Source of the DNA: Pedobacter planticolens | GTDB lineage: Bacteria > Bacteroidota > Bacteroidia > Sphingobacteriales > Sphingobacteriaceae | Assembly: GCF_014172375.1 (NCBI RefSeq) | Contig: NZ_WNXD01000001.1 | Coordinates: 1,426,001 to 1,490,000 of the forward strand | Direction of reading: 5' to 3' | DNA length: 64,000 bases | Part shown: in pieces, positions 25,301 through 33,249 of the stretch | How the letters are laid out: every line of letters starts with the position of its first letter | How positions within the stretch are numbered: the first letter of the stretch is position 1 | Program-made: the position numbers and the translations under genes | Notes under the pieces: model-generated | Databases searched by the model: none | What the model was told of the DNA's origin: nothing | What the model saw: only the letters and a program-made list of their open reading frames with translations

Positions 25301-25411
25301 ACCAAATACACAGGTTATGACCCAGAAATTGGTGGTGGCAGTTACGGTGTAGATCGTGGATTTTACCCACAAGCTAGAACGTTCTTCGCTGGTTTAAATG
25401 TTGGATTTTAA
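22307..25411 (+). CDS. SusC/RagA family TonB-linked outer-membrane receptor
   Basis: A 1034-residue glycan importer. A signal peptide (1-22) precedes a carboxypeptidase-like regulatory domain (about 25-100, VSGKVTSKSDGLPLPGVSVKIQGT). Next come the SusC-type TonB-box region EEVVVVGYGTQKKSVVTGAIS (about 105-125), the plug (about 125-230, with LRIRGTTSINNSEALYIVDGV) and a 22-strand barrel ending in FFAGLNVGF. SusD follows after 11 bp. SusC forms the pore that SusD closes, and pulls oligosaccharides into the periplasm using TonB energy. With GH16 in the operon the ligand is probably a beta-1,3(/1,4)-glucan. Confidence 0.95.
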   Translation: MKGKSTFILLIFSLFFSLSLRAQEIDVSGKVTSKSDGLPLPGVSVKIQGTNTGVATDQNGVFRIKVPKSGSVLEFSQIGMATQTFVVNNTQPINIVMTASQSELEEVVVVGYGTQKKSVVTGAISQVKASDLENMPVTRIEQSLQGRTAGLTITTSSGQPGDGATLRIRGTTSINNSEALYIVDGVQVGGGIDYLNQADIESIEVLKDAASAAIYGARAANGVIIVTTKRGNKNGKMSVNYNTYLGTQAPSRKLDLLNATQYATLYNEAEFAANPSVGTPRFPNPSQYGVGTDWQSAVFNNSAKIQNHELSLSGGNEKSTYYSSFGYFDQDGIVASDNSKYKRFTARFNSEHQLAKHIKFGQTIGYTRTNSVGVATNTEYGSPLNRAINIDPITPIVETDPAKYNLPLYTGNPVVRNAQGFPYGISSYAQSEILNPLAALAVAQGRGWSDKIVGNAFVEVEVIKGLKLRSQGGVDLAFWGSDSFTPIYYLNSINQTTITSYNRNTNRGLFWSLENTISYNKAIERHNFTVLLGYSAQKNKGETNGGSKDGIPVNNIKDASLQFPVSRANDVFYGGEYLNTLNSMFARLTYNYDEKYLFTGIVRRDGSSRFGPNNKYGYFPSGSVGWIASNENFFPKNKVVTFLKFRGSYGITGNDNIGDFRYLSTVSGGRNYTLGTSAGLNNGVSPDALSNPDLRWEETSSTDIGMDATLFGNFTITADWYHKKTSGMLLQIAVPGYVGNSGPIGNIADLSNKGFELELGYNKKLGDVSFRVAANASFLTNNIDFLGDDKDFLGGQTVTPQGLEVTRTKVGYAIGSFYGYRSDGLFQTQADITNYKNSAGGLIQPNARPGDIKFRDLNGDGLISDNDREIIGDPTPDFTYGLTFNVAYKGFDMVVLGQGVAGNQIFNALRRFDLPTANYTTAILNRWTGPGTSNTTPRLTLADDNKNYSRVSSLFIEDGSYFRIKTLQLGYSLPTNLIRKAGLNKLRFYVMANNLLTLTKYTGYDPEIGGGSYGVDRGFYPQARTFFAGLNVGF

Positions 25412-25422
25412 TTATATAAAAG

Positions 25423-26934
25423 ATGAACAAAAAATATATAAAATGTATGATCGCAATAGTTGCGGTAATGCAGATTTTCGTATCATGTAAAAAAGATTTT
25501 CTGGAGCTAACACCAAAGGGAACTGCTTTAGAAGACAATTTTTATAAAAATGAGACTGAAGTAATGCAGGGAATTATCTCTGTTTACGATGTAACTCAAT
25601 GGGGAACAACTGGTGGTTATACCATGAAGATGCCATTATTAAGTGCAGCATCAGATGATTGTTGGGCTGGTGGAAGTAACGCTTCAGATCAACCAAATTG
25701 GGTAGCTTATGATAATTTCAAAATGGATCCAAGAATTGGCCCACAAAGTGGATTATGGAGTAAAAACTATACTGGGATTAATCGTGCAAACTTAATATTG
25801 AGTAAAATTGAAAAAGCAACTACATTAAGTGCTGCTTTTAAAACAAGAGTAACTGCTGAAGCTAAATTCTTAAGGGCATATTTCTATTTCGATTTAGTTC
25901 GATTTTTTGGAAGAGTTCCTTTAATCACTTCAGTTTTAGCAACTGACGAGTTGTACAAACAAGTTCAGTCAACTCCTGCTCAAGTTTATGCTCAAATAGA
26001 GAAAGATTTAAGGGAAGCTTATCCAGGTTTACCTCCAACAATTTCTGCTACAGAAAAAGGTAGGATTTCAATGGGTGCAGCAAAAGCGCAATTGGCTAAA
26101 GTATTATTGTATGAAAATGATAATGCAAAATTAGCTGAAACCATTACTTTATTTGAAGATGTTAACAAAGTCGGAAATGCATATGGTTATGCTTTATTGC
26201 CAAATTATGCAGACATTTTTAATCCTGCTAATAAATTCAATTCGGAATCAATTCTAGAAATCCCTCACTCAAATAATGCTGCTTGGTCAGATTGGGGTTG
26301 GATTAATGGTGGCGAAGGTAATGTTGGCACTCAGTTTATTGGTATGGATAGTTATAACGGCGATACCTATTCAAGCGGTTGGGGCTTCTGTCCAGTAACC
26401 TTAGATTTAGTTAATGCGTTAAAAACTGATCCACGTTTTTCTGCTACAATTATTGATGGTGCTGCACTAAAAGCTGCAGGTGCAACTTACAATGCTCGTT
26501 ACCAAAACACAGATTATTTCATTAAAAAATATGCTCCATTAAAAGCTTTCCGCTCTGCGAGTGGTGTAGCCGAACAAAATTGGCCTATTGATGAAATTGA
26601 AATCAGATTAGCCGATACTTATTTAATGCAAGCTGAGGCCTTGGTTAAAGCAGGTTCAAACCCAGCAAGAGCTAAAGAATTATTAGATGCAGTTAGAGCT
26701 AGAGTTGGTCTAGCATCTGTTCCAGCTACGCTAGATAATATCTATAACGAACGTAGATTAGAATTAGCTACTGAAGGACATCGTTTCTTTGATTTAGTGC
26801 GTACGGGTAAGGCGGTTACTGTTTTAGGCCCAGTAGGTTTTAAAGCTAATCAAAGCGAATATTTACCAATTCCTCAAACAGAAATTGATGTTACTAAAGG
26901 TGGTATTAAACAAAATCCAGGTTATATTAATTAA
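25423..26934 (+). CDS. RagB/SusD family nutrient-uptake outer-membrane lipoprotein
   Basis: A 503-residue surface lipoprotein with lipobox Cys22 (IFVSCKKDF). The SusD fold is signalled by the N-terminal LTPKGTALEDNFYKNETEV, the TPR-like helices (AKFLRAYFYFDLVRFFGRVPLI, ISMGAAKAQLAKVLLY), and the C-terminal EIRLADTYLMQAEALVKAG with NERRLELATEGHRFFDLVRTG and YLPIPQTEID. It binds the glycan and forms the lid over the SusC channel. Part of the PUL operon (gaps of 11 bp on either side). Confidence 0.95.
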   Translation: MNKKYIKCMIAIVAVMQIFVSCKKDFLELTPKGTALEDNFYKNETEVMQGIISVYDVTQWGTTGGYTMKMPLLSAASDDCWAGGSNASDQPNWVAYDNFKMDPRIGPQSGLWSKNYTGINRANLILSKIEKATTLSAAFKTRVTAEAKFLRAYFYFDLVRFFGRVPLITSVLATDELYKQVQSTPAQVYAQIEKDLREAYPGLPPTISATEKGRISMGAAKAQLAKVLLYENDNAKLAETITLFEDVNKVGNAYGYALLPNYADIFNPANKFNSESILEIPHSNNAAWSDWGWINGGEGNVGTQFIGMDSYNGDTYSSGWGFCPVTLDLVNALKTDPRFSATIIDGAALKAAGATYNARYQNTDYFIKKYAPLKAFRSASGVAEQNWPIDEIEIRLADTYLMQAEALVKAGSNPARAKELLDAVRARVGLASVPATLDNIYNERRLELATEGHRFFDLVRTGKAVTVLGPVGFKANQSEYLPIPQTEIDVTKGGIKQNPGYIN

Positions 26935-26945
26935 TCATTAGAAAA

Positions 26946-28361
26946 ATGAAATCATTAAAAAACACGATAAAAACATCAATCTGGCTTAGTTTAGGTCTGA
27001 TGTTAACCATATTGGGTTCTTGTAAGAAAGAAGATTCTATGAAAGAATTGGGTGCTGCTCCTACGGCAGCGCAAGTTCAATTCACTGCAACCCCAACCAC
27101 TACAAATGCCAATATCATTAATTTTAAAAGCACTAGTCCAGGCTTTAAAGCCATTTGGGATTTTGGAAATGGAGCAACTGCCGAAGGTACAGATGCACAG
27201 GCTTCTTATCCTTTAGCTGGAACTTATACGGTTAAATTAACTATTGTAACTGATGGCGGGTATGCATCAAGTACTAAAACAGTTGTAGTTGTCAATACAA
27301 ATCCAGCTATGCTTACAGACCCTGCTTTTACAACTCTTTCTGGAGGTTTATCTAATTTAACAGGTAAAACTTGGGTAATTGATCAAACACAACAAGGTCA
27401 CTTAGGTGTTGGACCTATTGGTTCTCAATTCCCAGACTGGTATCAAGCTGGTCCAAATGAGAAAGCAACTAACGGGTTTTACGATGATGAGATGACATTT
27501 AATATGAATGCATTGAAATACACATATGTTAACAATGGAACTACATTTGCCAATGCATCCAATGCACCTGGTATTGGTGGGCCTACTGGTAGTGATGATC
27601 CAACAGTAAACTACACTCCTGCTACCAATTTAACTTGGTTAGTTACTACAGTAAATGGCATTAAGTACATCACGATTAGTAATAATGGTTTTATCGCTTA
27701 TTATTTAGGTGTGTCTCAATATCAAATTCTTTCCTTAACTGATGATGAAATGTGGTTAAGATGTTTAGATAAATCCAATGCTGGTAATGCTTGGTATTTG
27801 AAATTGATAAGAAAAGGATATGTGAGACCAGTTGTACCTCCTGTTCAAAAGCCAATGCAAGCCGCTAACCTTACTGATGATTTCCAAAATACAGCAACCT
27901 TTAACTGGACTGCAGAAAATATGGATTATACGAGATCTTATGATAACCCATCAAAATTCCCTGTAAACACTTCGGCTAAAGTTGGCTATTATGAAAAAAG
28001 AACAGGAGCTGATGGTCAGTATGGAAACTTAAACGTTACCATGCCTTATCGTTTCGATTTAACCACAAAAAACAAAATCAAACTGAAAGTATTCTTCCCT
28101 GGAGGAAATGATTTTACCTTAGTGCATCCAACGGTTTCTATTAAATTGCAAAACTCATTATTGGGTGGCAATGCGTGGACAACTCAGCTAGAAGTGGTAA
28201 AAACAATTACTCCTGCCCAATACAATACTTGGGTAGAATTAGAATTCGATTACTCTAGTTGGGCTTCACAAACTTTATATGATAAGATTGTAGTACAATT
28301 AGGTGGCGAAGGTCATCCAAATCCAGGGATTTTCTATATTGATGATTTCGAATTTAAATAG
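26946..28361 (+). CDS. PKD-domain surface glycan-binding lipoprotein (SusE/F position)
   Basis: A 471-residue lipoprotein (Cys26 in ILGSCKKED). Residues about 40-120 form a PKD domain (FKAIWDFGNGATAEGTDAQASYPLAGTYTVKLTI). The middle part contains a beta-rich region with TGKTWVIDQTQQGHLGVGP, and the C-terminal 170 residues look like a carbohydrate-binding jelly roll, ending IFYIDDFEFK. It occupies the position of SusE/SusF-type binding proteins between susD and the enzyme gene. It most likely adds surface binding for the substrate of the GH16 enzyme; no catalytic residues were recognised. Confidence 0.85.
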   Translation: MKSLKNTIKTSIWLSLGLMLTILGSCKKEDSMKELGAAPTAAQVQFTATPTTTNANIINFKSTSPGFKAIWDFGNGATAEGTDAQASYPLAGTYTVKLTIVTDGGYASSTKTVVVVNTNPAMLTDPAFTTLSGGLSNLTGKTWVIDQTQQGHLGVGPIGSQFPDWYQAGPNEKATNGFYDDEMTFNMNALKYTYVNNGTTFANASNAPGIGGPTGSDDPTVNYTPATNLTWLVTTVNGIKYITISNNGFIAYYLGVSQYQILSLTDDEMWLRCLDKSNAGNAWYLKLIRKGYVRPVVPPVQKPMQAANLTDDFQNTATFNWTAENMDYTRSYDNPSKFPVNTSAKVGYYEKRTGADGQYGNLNVTMPYRFDLTTKNKIKLKVFFPGGNDFTLVHPTVSIKLQNSLLGGNAWTTQLEVVKTITPAQYNTWVELEFDYSSWASQTLYDKIVVQLGGEGHPNPGIFYIDDFEFK

Positions 28362-28365
28362 AAAC

Positions 28366-28396
28366 AAAAAAAGCCTGGTTGAAAGATCAGGCTTTA
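28366..28396 (+). terminator. Intercistronic hairpin between the PKD gene and GH16
   Basis: AAAGCCTG (28370-28377) pairs with CAGGCTTT (28388-28395). Only a short A/T tail follows, and GH16 starts 14 bp later, so it is more likely an attenuator or message-stabilising hairpin than a complete stop. Confidence 0.5.
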
Positions 28397-28409
28397 TAAA
28401 CTAACTACT

Positions 28410-29291
28410 ATGATTTATAGAAAAATTAAAAATGCATACTTCTTAATTGCGCTCTCAGCTGGCTCTATATTTTCTTGTCAATCATGCTCTTCTGGTAAGG
28501 AAGTAGAGCAACCAATTATTATTCCTCCAACACCAGTTGTAGTTGTAGATAAAAATTGGACTTTTGAAGCCACACCATTTTGGGCAGATGAATTTGATTA
28601 TACTGGTTTACCTGCAACTGCAAAATGGGATTATGATCTTGGTGGCTCTGGCTGGGGAAATAACGAGAAAGAATACTATACAAATGCGTTAGCAAATGCT
28701 AGCGTAGCTGATGGGAAACTAAGTATTACAGCAAAGAAAGAAAGCATGAATGGAATGGCTTATACTTCTGCTCGGTTAGTAACCAGAAATAAATTGGATG
28801 TATTGTACGGTAGAATTGAAGTTAGTGCAAAATTGCCAACCGGAAAAGGTACCTGGCCAGCAATTTGGATGTTACCTACCGATAGGGCCTATGGAGATTG
28901 GCCTAAATCTGGTGAAATAGATATCATGGAACATGTTGGTTACGATCAAAATAATGTGCATTTCAGCACACATACAGAGGCATATTATTTTAAAATCAAT
29001 ACCCAAAAAACAAGTACAAAAAATATTCCCGATGCAAGCACAGCATTCCATAAATACAGAGTTGATTGGACTCCGTATGCTGTTCGCGGTTATTATGATG
29101 GTGTGATGGTATTTGAATTTGCCAATGAAGGTACAGGTTACAAAGTTTGGCCTTTCGATAAAAGATTTCACTTATTATTAAATTTAGCCATTGGTGGCGA
29201 TTGGGGCGGCGCTCAAGGGATTGACGACACTATCTTCCCTCAAAAAATGGAAGTTGATTATGTTCGCTATTATAAAATGATAGAAAAATAA
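28410..29291 (+). CDS. Glycoside hydrolase family 16 lipoprotein (beta-glucanase)
   Basis: A 293-residue retaining endo-beta-glucanase, most like laminarinases. A lipoprotein signal ends at Cys23 or Cys26. The GH16 catalytic motif is E-I-D-I-M-E: Glu169 (nucleophile), Asp171 and Glu174 (acid/base), followed by HVGYD, which with the Met between them is the beta-bulge type of laminarinases. Upstream is the typical ARLVTRNKLDVLYGRIEVSAKLPTGKGTWPAIWMLP, and downstream FHKYRVDWTPYAVRGYYDG and FHLLLNLAIGGDWGG. It should cut beta-1,3-glucan at the cell surface for uptake by the adjacent SusC/SusD. Lichenan or mixed-linkage glucan are alternatives. Confidence 0.94.
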   Translation: MIYRKIKNAYFLIALSAGSIFSCQSCSSGKEVEQPIIIPPTPVVVVDKNWTFEATPFWADEFDYTGLPATAKWDYDLGGSGWGNNEKEYYTNALANASVADGKLSITAKKESMNGMAYTSARLVTRNKLDVLYGRIEVSAKLPTGKGTWPAIWMLPTDRAYGDWPKSGEIDIMEHVGYDQNNVHFSTHTEAYYFKINTQKTSTKNIPDASTAFHKYRVDWTPYAVRGYYDGVMVFEFANEGTGYKVWPFDKRFHLLLNLAIGGDWGGAQGIDDTIFPQKMEVDYVRYYKMIEK

Positions 29292-29311
29292 TTACAAAAT
29301 GATCCTTATTC

Positions 29312-29342
29312 AAATGTCCAGCTTAGTCTGGACATTTTTTTT
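29312..29342 (+). terminator. Terminator of the PUL operon
   Basis: A perfect 10-bp stem (AAATGTCCAG and complement) with a 6-base loop, followed by T-run, 20 bp after the GH16 stop codon. Confidence 0.88.
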
Positions 29343-29421
29343 GACTTATATTTTGGTTACTCGCTCACTATCAACCAAATAATTTATTTAAACATTTAGG
29401 CGCTCAAATCATATTTTTGTG

Positions 29422-29429
29422 TAGCTTTG
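29422..29429 (+). promoter_or_regulatory. -7 element (TAGCTTTG) for pyrG
   Basis: TAGCTTTG fits TAnnTTTG 63 bp upstream of the pyrG start codon. The roughly 55-base leader could allow attenuation, but no hairpin was recognised in it. Confidence 0.45.
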
Positions 29430-29474
29430 TATCCCGTACAAAAACAATTAAAAAGGCCTATAAAGCCTGCTTAA

Positions 29475-31109
<1,635 letters not shown>

Positions 31110-31129
31110 TACAAGTTTAAAACAACATA

Positions 31130-32929
31130 ATGGATAGAAATACATTTACAGGTCTGTTCCTGATCATGGTTATTTTAGGAGCAGCTGTTTTTTTTATGAA
31201 GCCTAGTGAGGCTGATATCAAAAAAGAAAGACAAAAAATAACAGCAGACTCATTAGCAAAAGCAGGAGTAAAATCAGCACCAGTTGTAGCCCAACCAACA
31301 ACCCCAGCAAAACCAGATTCTGCAACTTTATCAGGCCCTTTCGGTGGTAATATTTCTGGTACAGCCCAAACTTCAGTTTTAGAAAACGATAATTTAAAAT
31401 TGACTTTCACTAATTTAGGTGGTAAAATATTATCAGTAGAAGTTAAAAAAGAACATACTTATAGTGGTAAACCTCTAATTTTATTTAACGGACCAGATAA
31501 TAAATTTGGTTTGAACCTTAATATTGATGGTAAAATTATAAATACGAACAATTTGTATTTTACGGCTACGCAAACAACTAGCAACATTAGTATGCGTGCT
31601 AATTATAGTGCAGATAAATACATTGAGTTTGTATACGGTTTAAAACCAAATGGCAATAATGTTGATTTCAACATTAACCTAAACGGTTTAAACCAAGTTG
31701 TACAAGGAAATACGATTTCTTTAAATTGGGAAGCAACTCTATTAGAGCAAGAGAAATCTGCTAAAAAAGAGCAAGAACATGCTGCTCCTTTCTATAAATA
31801 CACTGATAAAAATCCTGATCATTTAGGTGTAGGTAAAGATGTTAAAGAAGAACTTAAAGAAGGAAAAATCGAATGGTTCTCATTTAAGCAACAGTTTTTC
31901 TCGGCAGTATTAATTCCTCAAATTCCTTTTGAAAAAGGTGACTTAGAAGTTAGAATAAGTACAGAACCTGGAAAAATTAAATGGTATGGCGCTAATATGC
32001 AATTACCATTTAAACAATTAGCTGCAGAGAGTTATGCAATGAAATTTTACTTCGGTAATAACAAATTTGACAACTTAAAAGCACAAGGACAAAGCATTGA
32101 AAAACAAGTTGATATGGGCTATTGGCCTTTAAAATATATCAACCGTTTTGTAGTGTTACCAGTATTTCAGTTTTTAGAGAGCTTTGGTTGGGGTTATGGA
32201 TTGATCATTTTGGTATTAACTATTTTGCTAAAATTAGCCATGTCTCCATTAACATATAAATCATACATCTCAATGGCTAAAATGAGAATCTTGAAGCCAG
32301 AAATGGATGAGATTAAAGCTAAAGTTGGTGAAGATAATGCTACACTTTTACAACAAGAATATTTAAAACTCTATAAAAAAGTAGGCGTAAATCCATTAGG
32401 AGGATGTTTACCGATGTTATTGCAGTTACCTTTTGTAATGGCGTTCTTCTTCTTCTTCCCTAATTTATTTGAGTTAAGAGGTCAGACCTTCTTATGGATG
32501 CACGATTTATCAACCTATGATGACTTTATAAAATTTGGTTTTACTGTTCCATTTATTGGCGATCACTTAAGTTTAATGTGTGTGTTGATGACAATCTCAA
32601 CCTTAATTTACACGTACTTTAACAACCAAATTTCTGGCGCTACTGGTCAGATGAAATACATTGGTTACATTATGCCAATCATTTTCTTAGGTGTGTTAAA
32701 TAGCTATCCCTCAGGTTTAAATTATTATTATTTCTTAGCAAACATGCTAACCTTCTTACAACAATACTTAATTAGAAGAATGGTTAACGACGATAAAATT
32801 CATGCTATTTTGCAAGAAAATAAAGCTAAACCACAGGGTGAAAAGAAAAAATCTAAATTCCAATCACGTTTAGATGATTATATGCGTACACAAGCACAAG
32901 CAAAAACGCAAGAGAAAAAAGGAAAATAA
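31130..32929 (+). CDS. yidC: Membrane protein insertase YidC
   Basis: A 599-residue inner-membrane insertase/chaperone. One N-terminal helix (about 5-22) is followed by the periplasmic P1 domain (about 75-340). The conserved insertase core contains helices near 350-375, 425-450, 480-500, 510-530 and 535-560, with PLTYKSYISMAKMRILKPEMDEIKAK, the amphipathic coiled region and NPLGGCLPMLLQLPFVMAFF. The tail is highly basic (GEKKKSKFQSRLDDYMRTQAQ), as expected for ribosome contact. Probably co-transcribed with pyrG. Confidence 0.97.
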   Translation: MDRNTFTGLFLIMVILGAAVFFMKPSEADIKKERQKITADSLAKAGVKSAPVVAQPTTPAKPDSATLSGPFGGNISGTAQTSVLENDNLKLTFTNLGGKILSVEVKKEHTYSGKPLILFNGPDNKFGLNLNIDGKIINTNNLYFTATQTTSNISMRANYSADKYIEFVYGLKPNGNNVDFNINLNGLNQVVQGNTISLNWEATLLEQEKSAKKEQEHAAPFYKYTDKNPDHLGVGKDVKEELKEGKIEWFSFKQQFFSAVLIPQIPFEKGDLEVRISTEPGKIKWYGANMQLPFKQLAAESYAMKFYFGNNKFDNLKAQGQSIEKQVDMGYWPLKYINRFVVLPVFQFLESFGWGYGLIILVLTILLKLAMSPLTYKSYISMAKMRILKPEMDEIKAKVGEDNATLLQQEYLKLYKKVGVNPLGGCLPMLLQLPFVMAFFFFFPNLFELRGQTFLWMHDLSTYDDFIKFGFTVPFIGDHLSLMCVLMTISTLIYTYFNNQISGATGQMKYIGYIMPIIFLGVLNSYPSGLNYYYFLANMLTFLQQYLIRRMVNDDKIHAILQENKAKPQGEKKKSKFQSRLDDYMRTQAQAKTQEKKGK

Positions 32930-32988
32930 GTTAGCAGTTTTCAGTTAGAAATTTTCAGTTTTGGATGCAGAACTATAAACTGAAATAG

Positions 32989-33030
32989 CCGCAGATGCAC
33001 AGATTTAATCTGAACATCTGCGGTTTTTTT
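32989..33030 (+). terminator. Terminator after yidC built from the CCGCAGATG repeat
   Basis: CCGCAGATG (32989-32997) pairs with CATCTGCGG (33015-33023), an inner AGATT/AATCT dyad adds to the stem, and T7 follows. Related sequence occurs at 52416-52458 (again as a terminator) and, degenerate, at 45577-45625. Confidence 0.75.
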
Positions 33031-33040
33031 ATGCACTTTC

Positions 33041-33126
33041 TCGTCATTCTCGTGAAAACTAGAATCGTAATGCGTAAAAAAGCCTCCTATTTGTATTAGG
33101 ATTCCCAATCAAGTTGGGAATGACGA
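33041..33126. repeat. TCGTCATTC...GAATGACGA hairpin repeat
   Basis: Terminal inverted arms TCGTCATTC (33041-33049) and GAATGACGA (33118-33126) bracket an 86-bp unit with an inner TCCCAA/TTGGGA dyad. It belongs to the ATGAC-ended hairpin class found in several intergenic gaps here. The rest of the 320-bp gap between yidC and the next gene holds a terminator and no gene. Confidence 0.6.
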
Positions 33127-33249
33127 GCCCAGAGCAAAAAGAAAAACATTCTACTTTTGTAAAATTTGACATACACATAGTAGAATTATGCATAAAATTT
33201 GCAATTTTTAAAGTCAGATAAGACTAACTCTCCTAATTATTTTTAAGTC

